Positions 26,255-36,341 are shown, numbered from the stretch's first letter. The stretch is 64,000 bases of DNA from JALHVH01 sp963773685 (GCA_963773685.1 CAVZBY010000011.1:992001-1056000); one strand, 5' to 3'. A program made the numbers and translations. Notes: generated by a model from the sequence alone, not told the origin.

Positions 26255-27577
26255 TCAGCGCATCTTGGAAAGGGCGTCCTTGAACATGGACCCCTTCATC
26301 ATCTTCCTCATTTCCGCGTATTGCTTGAGGAGCTGATTGACCTCGAAGACCGGGCGGCCGCTGCCCTTGGCGATCCTCAGGCGCCGGCTCCCGTTGATGA
26401 GCTTCGGATCCTCCCTCTCCGCGGGAGTCATGGAGCCGATGATGGCCTCGAAATGGAGGACCTTCCCGTCGTCGACCTGGACCTTGGACAGCCCCTTCAT
26501 CATTCCCCCCTTGGGGAGCATGCCCAGGATGCTCGACAGCGAGCCCATCTTCTTCATCTGGCCGAGCTGTTTCCGGAAGTCCTCCAGGGTGAACTCCTGC
26601 TTGCGGAGCTTGCGGGCCATCTCCTCGGCTTCCTCGAGGTCCGCCTTCTCCTCGGCCTTTTCGATGAGGCTGAGGATGTCGCCCATGCCCAGGATGCGGG
26701 AGGCCATCCGGTCCGGGTGGAAGACCTCGAGCTTGTCGAACTTCTCGCCGACGCCGACGAACTTGACCGGCACCCCGGTGACGGAGACGATGGACAGGGC
26801 CGCCCCTCCCCTGGCGTCGCCGTCGAGCTTGGTCAGGATGACGGACGTGACCCCGATCCGATCGGCGAAGGCCTTGGCGCTCTTGACGGCGTCCTGGCCG
26901 GTCATCGCGTCCCCGACGTAGATGACCTCGACGGGATCGAGGATCTGCCGGACAAGCTCGAGCTCGCTCATGAGCTCGTCGTCCACGTGGAGGCGACCGG
27001 CCGTATCGACGATGAGGGGATCGAACGCCCGGTTCCGGGCATGGAGGACGAGCTCTTTCAGGGCCTTGTCGGGCTCGGCCATCCGTTCGGCCGTCATCTC
27101 ATAGAACGGAAGGCCGAGCGCGGCCGCGATGGTCCTCAGCTGTTCCTGGGCGGCGGGCCGCTTGAGGTCAAAGGAGACGAGCAGGGGGTTCCGGCCGATG
27201 CCCTTGACCCAGCGGGCCAGCTTGCCGCTGGTCGTCGTCTTGCCGCTCCCCTGGAGGCCGACGAGCATGAAGATGGACGGGGGCGCCGACGCGAAGGTCA
27301 GGGGCTTGTCCGCACCGCCCAGGATGGCGGCAAGCTCGTCCCGGACGATCTTGATGACCTGCTGGCCGGGGCTCAGGCTCGAGAGGACCTCTTCGCCGAG
27401 GGCCTTCTCCTTGATACGGGCCTCGAAATCCCGGACGACCTTGTAGTTGACGTCGGCCTCGAGGAAGGCCAGCCGGATCATCTTCAGGGCCTCGCCCATG
27501 TTCTTTTCGGTGATCTTGCCCTCCCCCCGGAGGAACTTCACCATCTTCTCGAGGCGGCCCGAAAGCTGGTCAAACAT
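26255..27577 (-). CDS. ffh: Signal recognition particle protein Ffh
   Basis: 440 residues. The N domain (MFDQLSGRLEKMVKFLRG) is followed by the G domain with GLQGSGKTTTSGKLA (Walker A near residue 107), DTAGRLHVDDELM, TKLDGDARGGAALS and FVGVGEKFDKLEVF. The C-terminal M domain is shorter in methionine than usual but keeps LGMLPKGGMMKG and SGRPVFEVNQLL-type helices that bind 4.5S RNA and signal sequences. It directs nascent membrane proteins to the translocon. Promoter TTGACG, 17 bases, TAAGAT precedes it. Complete and without frame breaks. Confidence 0.96.
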   Translation of the reverse strand: MFDQLSGRLEKMVKFLRGEGKITEKNMGEALKMIRLAFLEADVNYKVVRDFEARIKEKALGEEVLSSLSPGQQVIKIVRDELAAILGGADKPLTFASAPPSIFMLVGLQGSGKTTTSGKLARWVKGIGRNPLLVSFDLKRPAAQEQLRTIAAALGLPFYEMTAERMAEPDKALKELVLHARNRAFDPLIVDTAGRLHVDDELMSELELVRQILDPVEVIYVGDAMTGQDAVKSAKAFADRIGVTSVILTKLDGDARGGAALSIVSVTGVPVKFVGVGEKFDKLEVFHPDRMASRILGMGDILSLIEKAEEKADLEEAEEMARKLRKQEFTLEDFRKQLGQMKKMGSLSSILGMLPKGGMMKGLSKVQVDDGKVLHFEAIIGSMTPAEREDPKLINGSRRLRIAKGSGRPVFEVNQLLKQYAEMRKMMKGSMFKDALSKMR

Positions 27578-27612
27578 GGGAGGCGGTCCTCGCTTTCGTG
27601 TTCATCTTCAAC

Positions 27613-27641
27613 ATCTTAGGCCATTATCCGGAAGCCGTCAA
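27613..27641 (-). promoter_or_regulatory. ffh promoter
   Basis: TTGACG (27641-27636), 17 bases, TAAGAT (27618-27613), with a leader of about 30 bases containing GAGGA before the ATG at 27577. Confidence 0.65.
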
Positions 27642-27774
27642 ATATCAGCGAGACGAGCAAGACAAGCGAGACTCGACCAATTAATTGCACTCGCCCGGCA
27701 TAAGCCAACGCCGTTAGGCATGCGCTGTGAGTTGCTCCGGTCTCGACAGCCTCGCCCGCCACGGCCGTTCGTTG

Positions 27775-27780
27775 TATAAT
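27775..27780 (+). promoter_or_regulatory. -10 box eight bases before a start codon (leaderless start)
   Basis: Consensus TATAAT ends eight bases before the ATG at 27789 and no ribosome site is present, so the transcript would begin at or within two bases of the start codon. No convincing -35 is seen. Confidence 0.5.
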
Positions 27781-27788
27781 GACCTGCG

Positions 27789-28919
27789 ATGTGTCATAGG
27801 TCGAGGGCCGCGCTCTCCTTCGGGCTGGCCTGTCTGCTGTCTCTCTTCGCCCTGCCGGCCTGGAGTCAGCTGGGGCGGGAGATCCAAAGGCCTCGTCCTC
27901 CGGACGGGATCGACCGCAAGGGTCATGTCTTCGACGCCGTCCGGCTCCTCGACGCGACCATCCTCGGACTCCCCGTTTATCTCGAAAGGCACGGAAGCGG
28001 ACCGACGGCGGTAGGGATGGTCCTCGGCTACCATGACGGACACGGCTTCCCTTATCTCATCCCGGGGGACGCATCGACGCAGACCGAGCTCGTCAATATG
28101 ATCATCGCCTCCGAAGAGCACTACAACGATTATTCTCTCCCCTTGGACGCTCCGCCGGACCTCCTTCCCGACAAGTCCGAGCTCCCCGCCGAGGAAAGGC
28201 ACGCCGATAACTGCCTGGCCGACCATTTCCTGACATCGCGGAGCTTTTTCGGGAACTATTACGGCGGAACGAAGGAAGCCGATATCGGGCCCGGGGTCGA
28301 AGCGTTCTTCCAGGCCGGGGAGCGGTATGTCGTCGTCACCGAGTCCTTTCCCGCTTCGAGCATCAGCCTGACGGCCGTCCGGAACGAGCTCGAGAGCGGC
28401 CGCCCGCCGGTCTTCGCCGTGGACACGGACGGCGACGGCCTGGAGGACAGGTTCGTAGCCGTCGCCGGGATCAATTCCGAGGCGGGCGTCGATTATTACG
28501 GATGCTATACGGGCTGGGACACTGAGCTCCACTGGTATGAGTTCAAGCCCGCAGGGGCCGGAGTCTCCTGGGGCGTCGCGACGGTCCGCACGATCGCCCC
28601 CGCCTACGGGGTCTTCCCCCCCGCCAATTTCGAGCTCGAGCGCCTGGTCAACGACCTGATCTTCTTCAAGGAATACATCAATCGCCTGTCCTGGGAGCCC
28701 AACCCCGATAATCTCTCGCGCATTCTCCGCTACAAGATATACCGGAGGGAGACCTTCGACCCCGACTCGGCTTTCGACCTGCTGGCCGAGGTCGAAGCCT
28801 CCTCGACCGGCTACGACGACCGGGGGCTGAAGGCGGGGGTCGCCTACACCTACCGCATTACAGCGGTGGACGAAGTGGGCCGGGAGAGCCGCCCCGCCAC
28901 CGTCCGCGGCCCAAAATAG
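27789..28919 (+). CDS. Secreted C39-like (papain-fold) protein with C-terminal FN3 domain, nucleophile Cys replaced
   Basis: 376 residues. Signal peptide (LACLLSLFALPAWSQ), then a domain resembling peptidase C39-like proteins: GSGPTAVGMVLGYHDGHGFP near residue 70, where relatives have GCGPTA with the catalytic Cys, so Ser replaces it here; FVAVAGINSEAGVDYYGCY and WDTELHWYEF match the His-containing strands. The last 90 residues (LRYKIYRRETFDPDSAF, GVAYTYRITAVDEVGRES) form a fibronectin type III domain. It is probably an extracellular binding protein rather than an active protease. Monocistronic, probably leaderless. Confidence 0.7.
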   Translation: MCHRSRAALSFGLACLLSLFALPAWSQLGREIQRPRPPDGIDRKGHVFDAVRLLDATILGLPVYLERHGSGPTAVGMVLGYHDGHGFPYLIPGDASTQTELVNMIIASEEHYNDYSLPLDAPPDLLPDKSELPAEERHADNCLADHFLTSRSFFGNYYGGTKEADIGPGVEAFFQAGERYVVVTESFPASSISLTAVRNELESGRPPVFAVDTDGDGLEDRFVAVAGINSEAGVDYYGCYTGWDTELHWYEFKPAGAGVSWGVATVRTIAPAYGVFPPANFELERLVNDLIFFKEYINRLSWEPNPDNLSRILRYKIYRRETFDPDSAFDLLAEVEASSTGYDDRGLKAGVAYTYRITAVDEVGRESRPATVRGPK

Positions 28920-28943
28920 GGACACCGGCCCCCTCCCCCCACC

Positions 28944-28972
28944 TTGACTTTTTGGCCCCTTCAGTTTAAGGT
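28944..28972 (+). promoter_or_regulatory. accBC promoter
   Basis: TTGACT (28944-28949), 17 bases, TAAGGT (28967-28972); GAGGA lies in the leader before the ATG at 29004. Confidence 0.6.
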
Positions 28973-29003
28973 AGAGCTACTTTTTCGAGGATTGGACAGC
29001 TAA

Positions 29004-29519
29004 ATGAACAAGTTAAACAAACCGCCGGAGACCCCCGAAGAAGAGGCTATGGGCTCGAAGATCGACTACCCGGAGATCCAGAAGCTCATCGCCCTCATCG
29101 AGGAGAAGAACCTGTCCCTCTTTGAGCTCGAGGTCGAAGGCTTCAAGATCAAGATCGGCCGGAACGTCCCCGGCGCTCCCGTCTATCACCCGGCGCCCGC
29201 CGCGCCGGCCCAACCGGAAACCTCCGGGGCCCCCGCTCTCGGGGGGCCGGCCCCGGCGCCGGCCGCGGATAAGGACGTCCGGGACGTCACGTCCCCCATG
29301 GTCGGGACCTTCTATCGGGCCCCCGCCCCGAACGCCGACCCCTTCGTCGAGGTCGGCGAGCCCGTCAAGAAGGGCCAGACCCTCTGCATCATCGAAGCCA
29401 TGAAGCTGATGAACGAGATCGAAGCCGAGGTGGACGGGGTCGTCACGGCCATCCACGTCGAGAACGGAAAGCCCGTCGAGTACGGACAGAAGCTCTTCTC
29501 CATCCGGACAACTTCCTGA
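29004..29519 (+). CDS. accB: Biotin carboxyl carrier protein of acetyl-CoA carboxylase
   Basis: 171 residues. An N-terminal helix region (IQKLIALIEEKNLSLFELEV, KIKIGRN), a Pro/Ala-rich linker, and a C-terminal biotinyl domain with IIEAMKLMNEIEAE; the biotinylated Lys is about residue 134. It carries carboxybiotin between AccC and the carboxyltransferase in fatty acid synthesis. An internal ATG at 29049 (MGSKIDYPE), preceded by GAAGAAGAGG, gives the more typical BCCP N-terminus and may be the true start. accC follows four bases later. Confidence 0.95.
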   Translation: MNKLNKPPETPEEEAMGSKIDYPEIQKLIALIEEKNLSLFELEVEGFKIKIGRNVPGAPVYHPAPAAPAQPETSGAPALGGPAPAPAADKDVRDVTSPMVGTFYRAPAPNADPFVEVGEPVKKGQTLCIIEAMKLMNEIEAEVDGVVTAIHVENGKPVEYGQKLFSIRTTS

Positions 29520-29523
29520 AGCC

Positions 29524-30882
<1,359 letters not shown>

Positions 30883-30916
30883 CCCTCCCTCCTAAGGGAT
30901 GCCCATCCGACCTCCC

Positions 30917-31402
30917 TCAAGAGGCGATCCTAAAGATCGCCACCCGGAACTCCCCGTCGTTATCCCGGACGACGTTCTCGTTGACCCCCACATAAAGCCG
31001 GCCGCGAATGGGCATGACGACGACAAGTTCCCGACCGATGAAGAAATACCGGGCGAGCTCGTCCTTGATCTCTTCGCCCGTCTTTTCGTCGGTCCGGACG
31101 GCCAGGACCTGGCTGACCTTCCCGGCCAGACAGCCCATGTTCCGGTCGGGCAGGGGCTGTTGGAGCCCCTGGATATCGGCCCCGTCGGGCCCGCAGGCGG
31201 CATCGGGGTTCCCCTTCTGGAGCGAGATCTCGCCCTCGCCCCGGAAAAGAAACTCCTGGTCCTCCTCGACATCGATGCCCGTATCCACCCACCCCGCGTT
31301 CCCGGGGATGATGAGCTCCTTGACAGGGATGAGGTTCTGAGGCCGGCGGCCCGGCGCTTCCGAAGCGGAACTCAAGACGGAAAACATGATGAACGGGAGC
31401 AT
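30917..31402 (-). CDS. Small secreted LecA/PA-IL-like lectin-fold protein
   Basis: 161 residues starting at MLPFIMFSVLSSASEA, a short signal peptide. The mature part (VKELIIPGNAGWVDTGIDVE, FLFRGEGEISLQKG, GRLYVGVNENVVRDNDGEF) resembles galactophilic PA-IL/LecA-like beta-sandwich domains, in which the Asp/Asn-rich DNDGEF end helps bind calcium. The reading frame stays open far upstream but only through palindromic repeats, so the start is set at the first Met with a signal peptide; no good ribosome site is visible. Probably periplasmic or extracellular; ligand unknown. Convergent with accC. Confidence 0.6.
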   Translation of the reverse strand: MLPFIMFSVLSSASEAPGRRPQNLIPVKELIIPGNAGWVDTGIDVEEDQEFLFRGEGEISLQKGNPDAACGPDGADIQGLQQPLPDRNMGCLAGKVSQVLAVRTDEKTGEEIKDELARYFFIGRELVVVMPIRGRLYVGVNENVVRDNDGEFRVAIFRIAS

Positions 31403-31433
31403 GGCAAGGATGACGTGGCGGGCCCGGGGAGGA

Positions 31434-31600
31434 CGCAGGCTGAAGCCTGCGGCTACAAGCCGGACGGCCCTCGGGCGCCGGCAAACATCTGCGGCCACGA
31501 CCCGCCTCGCCTGGGAACGCAGGCTAAAGCCTGCCGCGACAATCCGGCTTGCCCCTGGGTGCGGTCCTAAGCCCGCGGTGTCACGCCTTCCGGTCCCGCC
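31434..31600. repeat. Family A palindromic repeats (two good copies, one decayed)
   Basis: GCAGGCTGAAGCCTGCGGCTAC at about 31436-31457 (palindrome core GCAGGC-TGAA-GCCTGC) and GCAGGCTAAAGCCTGC at about 31513-31528, with a degenerate copy near 31565. They fill the gap between the LecA-like gene and suhB. Confidence 0.75.
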
Positions 31601-31602
31601 CG

Positions 31603-32415
31603 TCAAACGGCGCCTCCGCCGGGCCCGCGCTTTGCATCCCCCCTCAGCACCGCCATCATCTCCTCGTGGATGAGCCCGTTGCTGGCCAGAGCCTTTCCCG
31701 CGAAAAGATCTAACGGCCCGCCTTCGAAATCCGAGACCGTTCCGCCCGCCTCTTCGGCGATGAGCGCCCCGGCGGCCACGTCCCAAGGCTTGAGCTTGAG
31801 CTCCCAGAACCCGTCGAACCGGCCGCAGGCGACATAGCAGAGGTCCAGGGCAGCCGAGCCGCAGCGGCGGACCGCCTGAGCCCGGACGATGAACTCGCAG
31901 AACTCCCGGACGTTGTTCTCCCCGCTCGTCCGGACGTCGTAGGGAAATCCGGTGGCCAGGAGCGATTTCCCCAGATCGTCGACCTGTGAGACCGCGACGG
32001 GGCGCCCGTTGATCCGGGCGCCGTGCCCGCGGACGGCCTCGAAGAGCTCGTCCCGGGTCGGGTCGTAGACGACGCCGAGGACGGTCGAGCCCGCCTGTTG
32101 GAGGGCGATGGAGACGCAGAAAACGGGGAAGGTGTGGGCGAAGTTCGTGGTCCCGTCGAGAGGATCGAAGATCCACCGAAACTCGGAGGCGCTGGTCCTG
32201 GACAGGCCCTCTTCGGCGAGAAAGCCGTGGTCCGGGAAGGCCTCCGAAAGGCGCCGGAAGATCATGTCCTGGGCCAGCCTGTCGAAGCGGGTCACCAGAT
32301 CGACGGCTCCCTTGTACATGATCTCGCCGCGTTTCCCGTAGTTCTCTCCGAGAACGCGGCCGGCTTCACGGGCGGCCGATCTGGCGGTCTCGAGGAAGGC
32401 TTCGTGGAGTCCCAT
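31603..32415 (-). CDS. suhB: Inositol monophosphatase family protein (SuhB-like)
   Basis: 270 residues with the two family signatures: WIFDPLDGTTNFAHTFP near residue 80 (metal-binding Asp residues) and KPWDVAAGALIAEEAGG near 210, plus LAEEG with the first metal-ligand Glu. It hydrolyses inositol-1-phosphate or related phosphates such as PAP or fructose-1,6-bisphosphate in the cytoplasm. The ATG at 32415 is fixed by its promoter, whose -10 ends seven bases upstream; there is no ribosome site, so the mRNA is probably leaderless. The longer frame to 32451 would lie inside the promoter. Confidence 0.9.
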   Translation of the reverse strand: MGLHEAFLETARSAAREAGRVLGENYGKRGEIMYKGAVDLVTRFDRLAQDMIFRRLSEAFPDHGFLAEEGLSRTSASEFRWIFDPLDGTTNFAHTFPVFCVSIALQQAGSTVLGVVYDPTRDELFEAVRGHGARINGRPVAVSQVDDLGKSLLATGFPYDVRTSGENNVREFCEFIVRAQAVRRCGSAALDLCYVACGRFDGFWELKLKPWDVAAGALIAEEAGGTVSDFEGGPLDLFAGKALASNGLIHEEMMAVLRGDAKRGPGGGAV

Positions 32416-32422
32416 TGCCCTT

Positions 32423-32451
32423 ATCTTATCAAGTTGCCGGTATCGTAGCAA
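32423..32451 (-). promoter_or_regulatory. suhB promoter (leaderless type)
   Basis: TTGCTA (32451-32446), 17 bases, TAAGAT (32428-32423), seven bases before the ATG at 32415. Confidence 0.65.
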
Positions 32452-32566
32452 TCGCCCCCTCTCGCTTCACCAAAAGGCAGGCGCGCCCGGAGAAAACTTT
32501 TCTCCGGCCCGTCCGTAATATACAATGTTCTTTAATATGCGATTCAGGATAGGAAGGACCCCGACC

Positions 32567-33796
32567 ATGGCCGAGAACAGGAGCTTCTGGAGGAGACGGA
32601 AACGGACGCTCATCGTCCTGGGCATCATCCTCGTCATCGCCCTCATCATCGTATTCAACCTGAGGTCCCAGCGGGAGAAGACGGTCAAGGTGACGATCGC
32701 CAAGGTCGCCGCGACCGACCTGACGTCGATCATCTCGGCCTCAGGCGAGGTCAAGCCGAAGAAGAACGTCGAGATCAGCGCCCTCGTGCCCGGCCGGATC
32801 ATCAAGATCGGGGTCGAAGAGGGCGATATCGTCAAGGCGGGAGACTTCCTTTTGAAGCTCGACTCGACCCAGTACGAGGCGGTCGCCGAGGGGAACCGGG
32901 CTTCCATCCGGTCTTTCAAGGCCCAGCTCGTCCAGGACGAGGCGCGCTTCCGTAAGGACAAGGGCGCCTACGAGCGGCAGAAGAGGCTCTTCGACGAACA
33001 GCTCATCTCCTTCGACCAGCTCGAGACCGCCAAGCTCCAATACGACGTCTCGACCGCCCAGGTCCGGGGCATCAAGTCGCAGATCGAGAACGCCGAGGCC
33101 TCGCTCAAGAGCACGATGGACAACCTGAACAAGACCACGTTCGTCTCGCCCATCGACGGCATGATCACCAGCCTCCGGGTGGAAGAGGGCGAGATGGCCA
33201 TCATCGGGACCATGAACAATCCCGGCACGGTCCTCCTGACGATCGCCGACCTTTCCGTCATGGAGGTCGAGGTCGAGGTGGATGAGACCGACGTCTTCGG
33301 CGTCCAGCTCGACCAATCGGCCAACGTCCGCGTCGACGCCTATCCCGATACCGTCTTCAAGGGCAAGGTCACCGAGATCGGGAGCTCCGCCCTGCAGAAG
33401 GCGACGGCGACGACCCAGGAATCCAAGGACTTCAAGGTCGTCATCACTTTGGACGACCCCGCCCACAAGCTGAAGCCGGGCCTGTCCGCGTCGGCGGACA
33501 TCATCACCGCCGAGAAGAAAGGCGCCCTCGCCGTCCCCATCGCGTCGCTCGTCCTGAGGGAAAAGCCCGCCGAGGGCAAGGACAAGAAGAGCGGCGTGGA
33601 AGAGGAAGGCGTCTACGCGGTCGAGTCCGGGCGGGTGAAGTTCCGTACGGTCGTGAAGGGCATCACCGGCGGCATGAACATCGAGATCGTCTCCGGGCTC
33701 AAGGAAGGGCAGGAGATCGTGACCGGGCCCTACAACGCCCTGAGAGAGCTGAAGGACGGGATACTCGTCAAGAGCGACGAAAAAAAGGCGAAGTGA
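32567..33796 (+). CDS. MacA-like periplasmic adaptor of an ABC-type efflux system
   Basis: About 409 residues. One N-terminal membrane helix (LIVLGIILVIALIIVFNL), then a split biotinyl-lipoyl domain (VEISALVPGRIIKIGVEEGD and TFVSPIDGMITSLRVEEG) around a coiled-coil hairpin, and beta-barrel plus membrane-proximal domains. ATG 32567 is chosen for the AGGAAGGA site; an earlier ATG at 32525 overlaps a possible -10 sequence. An ABC ATPase starts two bases after the stop, as in MacAB-type systems, but no MacB/FtsX permease domain follows. Confidence 0.9.
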   Translation: MAENRSFWRRRKRTLIVLGIILVIALIIVFNLRSQREKTVKVTIAKVAATDLTSIISASGEVKPKKNVEISALVPGRIIKIGVEEGDIVKAGDFLLKLDSTQYEAVAEGNRASIRSFKAQLVQDEARFRKDKGAYERQKRLFDEQLISFDQLETAKLQYDVSTAQVRGIKSQIENAEASLKSTMDNLNKTTFVSPIDGMITSLRVEEGEMAIIGTMNNPGTVLLTIADLSVMEVEVEVDETDVFGVQLDQSANVRVDAYPDTVFKGKVTEIGSSALQKATATTQESKDFKVVITLDDPAHKLKPGLSASADIITAEKKGALAVPIASLVLREKPAEGKDKKSGVEEEGVYAVESGRVKFRTVVKGITGGMNIEIVSGLKEGQEIVTGPYNALRELKDGILVKSDEKKAK

Positions 33797-33797
33797 C

Positions 33798-34499
33798 ATG
33801 GCCCCCGAAAACGGCCCGGTGATCCAGGTCGAGAACCTCACGAAGACCTACCAGCTCGAGCGCCAGGAGGTCCGGGCGCTCCGCGGCGTCTCCTTCGCCA
33901 TCATGCCCAACGAGTTCGTGGCCATCATGGGCCCGTCCGGGTCGGGCAAATCCACCCTGATGAACCTCATCGGCTGTCTGGACACGCCGTCCGAGGGGAC
34001 CTACCTCCTCAACGGCAAGCTCGTCAGCTCCATGGGCGAGGACGAGCTGGCTACCGTCCGGAACAAGGACATCGGGTTCATCTTCCAGGTCTTCAACCTC
34101 CTGCCGCGGGCCACCGCCTTCCGGAACGTCGAGCTCCCGATGATCTATGCCGGCGCCCGGAAGACGGAGCGCGAGGCCCGGGCCCGCCGCGCCCTCGAGA
34201 TGGTGGAGATGAAGGACCGCATGCTCCACAAGCCCTCCGAGCTCTCCGGCGGCGAGCGCCAGCGCGTGGCCATCGCCCGGGCCCTGGTCAACGACCCGGC
34301 CCTCCTCCTGGCCGACGAGCCGACGGGGAACCTCGACTCGAAGACCGGGCAGGAGATCCTCAACCTGTTCCACAAGATCCACGCCCGGGGGAACACCATC
34401 GTCATCGTCACCCATGACCGCGACGTCGCCGACCAAACGCAGAGGATCATCCACCTCAAGGACGGGGTGATCGAACGGGAAGAAAGGAAAGGAGCCTGA
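33798..34499 (+). CDS. ABC transporter ATP-binding protein (MacB/LolD-like)
   Basis: 233 residues. Walker A GPSGSGKST near residue 44, Q-loop FIFQVFNLLP, signature LSGGERQRVAIARAL, Walker B LLLADEPTGNLDS and the H-loop VTHD. This is the MacB/LolD subgroup, which drives mechanotransmission rather than ordinary transport and normally pairs with an FtsX-type permease. Here the next gene, one base after the stop, encodes a Yip1-family membrane protein instead. The permease must be elsewhere or has been replaced. Confidence 0.94.
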   Translation: MAPENGPVIQVENLTKTYQLERQEVRALRGVSFAIMPNEFVAIMGPSGSGKSTLMNLIGCLDTPSEGTYLLNGKLVSSMGEDELATVRNKDIGFIFQVFNLLPRATAFRNVELPMIYAGARKTEREARARRALEMVEMKDRMLHKPSELSGGERQRVAIARALVNDPALLLADEPTGNLDSKTGQEILNLFHKIHARGNTIVIVTHDRDVADQTQRIIHLKDGVIEREERKGA

Positions 34500-34500
34500 C

Positions 34501-35209
34501 ATGTCGTTCTTCAAGCGCCTGGAAGGGGTCTTCTTCGCGCCCACGCCTGTGTTCCGGTCCCTGGCCGAGAAGCCGGTCTGGGTCGATGCCCTCGTCATCC
34601 TCATCCTGCTCATGGCCGTATTCTCCGCCGTCGTCGCGCCCTACACGCAGGCCGACCAGCTCAAGATGTACAAGGACAACACCAAGCTCCAGGAGCGGAT
34701 GGGCGAGACACGCTACACCGAGATTGATCGCCAAGATGGAGAACGCGTCCCCGACCAGCGCGGTCGTCAGGGGCGTCATCTGGGGCACCGCGCTGGGGGC
34801 CATCGGGCTCCTCTTCTCGAGCCTCATCCTCCTCATGCTCGGACGGTTCGTCTCGACGCAGGGGAACTTCGTCGGCGTCCTGGCCGTCCTCGTCCACGCC
34901 AGCTTCATCGACAAGCTCCTCGGCAACGGCCTGCGCTCCTTCCTCATCCTGACGCGGAAGTCCGTCATGCAGACCTCGACGAGCCTGGCCGTGCTCTTCC
35001 CGAAGATCGAAGTGACCTCCCCGGCCTATATCATTCTCGGGCAGCTCGACCTCTTCCAGCTCTGGATGTTCGGCGTCCTCGCCGTCGGGCTCTCGGCCGT
35101 CTTCAAGGTCAGCCTCCGCAAGTCGCTGTTCATTTCCTACGGCTTCTGGCTGCTCAAGAGCATCGTCTACATCGCCATCGGCATGATCGGCATGTCCTAC
35201 ATGAAATAG
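34501..35209 (+). CDS. Yip1 family membrane protein (one frame break)
   Basis: About 235 residues with five predicted membrane helices. MSFFKRLEGVFFAPTPVFRSL is the typical N-terminus of bacterial YIP1-domain proteins, followed by a helix, and after a +1 frame break near 34728 (RYTE then IAKMENASPTSAVVRG) by four more helices ending in GMIGMSYMK. Function of bacterial Yip1 proteins is unknown. It is transcribed with the adaptor and ABC ATPase and occupies the place where the permease would be expected. Confidence 0.75.
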
Positions 35210-35211
35210 GA

Positions 35212-35240
35212 TTGACACCGGTCCGCTTCCCCACTAAATT
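35212..35240 (+). promoter_or_regulatory. Promoter of DUF4388-miaA-hflX operon (leaderless type)
   Basis: Consensus TTGACA (35212-35217), 17 bases, TAAATT (35235-35240), only six bases before the GTG start at 35247. No ribosome site fits between, so the first codon of the mRNA should be this GTG. Confidence 0.72.
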
Positions 35241-35246
35241 ACAGTC

Positions 35247-36341
35247 GTGGATCAGAACGCATTCCGCGGCAACCTCGCGGAGACCAGCTTTCCGAAGCTC
35301 CTCGGGCTGATCTGGCGCGAGGGAAGCTCCGGACGTCTGTCCGTCCGGAGGGCATCCGAAGAGAAGGCTTTCATCTTTGCGGACGGGACGTGGTCCGTCT
35401 GCCCCGAGACCTTCGACGGACCGGGCTTCCTCAGGAGGCTCGCGGCCCGCGGGAAGATCCCCCCGGACCACCTCGCCCGCATCGAAGCCCAGGCCGATGG
35501 GGACGCGCGGTCCCTGATGCGCGGCCTCATCGAGGATCGCCGGCTTCCGCCGGGCTGGGCCTGGGAGTTTGCCGGGGAATTCGCCGAGTCCAAGCTCTAC
35601 GAGGTTTTCGACTGGACCGACGGGGCCTATGACCTCGGCCCGACCCCCCTTCCCATGGAAACGCCGTGGATCCAGGGCATAAAGCTTCCCGGGCTCATCC
35701 TGGAAGGCATCCGCCGGATGACCGATCTTTCGATCATCGAGGCCGGACTCCCCGGCCCCGACCAGAAGCTCCGGCCCCTCCCTGCCCGGAACGAAGAGCC
35801 CGTCGCCCTCGGTCCGCACGAGCTGTATGCGCTTTCTGCGGCGCAGGGGTCCGGCAGTCTGGGCGAGTTCGTCCGCACCAGCCCGCTCGGCGAACGGGAA
35901 ACGAAGAGGGCCCTCTTCGCGCTCCTCGTCCTGGGGCTCCTGGGGACGGAGAAGGCGGACCGGCAGGCCGCCGAATACTCCCTCGGCGACATGGACCGTC
36001 TCTTCGGGGCGTTCAACGACCGCTGTTCCTTCATTTACCGATACATCTCGAAGGAGCTCGGCCCGGTGGGGCCCAACGTCTTCGAGAAAACGCTCGAAGA
36101 GGTCCGGAGCCGGCTCGACCCGGTCTTTCAGACCTGCCAGGTGAAGCCGGACGGACGGATCGAGCTCCGGACCCTCCTCCGCAAGAACCTGGGCGTCTCG
36201 AGCGACGAAGGCAAGAGGAGCCTCCTCCGGAGCTTCGACGAGATCCTGGCCGCGGAGGTCCTGGCGGTCAAGCGGACCCTGGGGAACGGACACGAATCCG
36301 CCCTGGTCAAGGGCCTGGAACGGATCGGGGACCTGCTTTGA
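35247..36341 (+). CDS. DUF4388 (PATAN-like) domain protein, GTG start
   Basis: 364 residues. The N-terminal 100 residues (FRGNLAETSFPKLLGLIWRE, GRLSVRR, KAFIFADGTWSV) match DUF4388/PATAN domains, found in signalling and gliding-type regulators of Deltaproteobacteria and Acidobacteria. The middle and C-terminal thirds are helical without a recognised catalytic domain. GTG is used as start because the promoter -10 lies six bases upstream. It heads a run of genes with miaA and hflX. Confidence 0.72.
   Translation: MDQNAFRGNLAETSFPKLLGLIWREGSSGRLSVRRASEEKAFIFADGTWSVCPETFDGPGFLRRLAARGKIPPDHLARIEAQADGDARSLMRGLIEDRRLPPGWAWEFAGEFAESKLYEVFDWTDGAYDLGPTPLPMETPWIQGIKLPGLILEGIRRMTDLSIIEAGLPGPDQKLRPLPARNEEPVALGPHELYALSAAQGSGSLGEFVRTSPLGERETKRALFALLVLGLLGTEKADRQAAEYSLGDMDRLFGAFNDRCSFIYRYISKELGPVGPNVFEKTLEEVRSRLDPVFQTCQVKPDGRIELRTLLRKNLGVSSDEGKRSLLRSFDEILAAEVLAVKRTLGNGHESALVKGLERIGDLL

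Noticed and set aside
26222..27619. 465-codon plus-strand frame opposite ffh
   Set aside because: Antisense shadow; ffh on the minus strand has all SRP GTPase motifs.
31403..32176. Upstream extension of the LecA-like frame
   Set aside because: It runs through palindromic repeats and the antisense of suhB; no signal peptide or ribosome site there.
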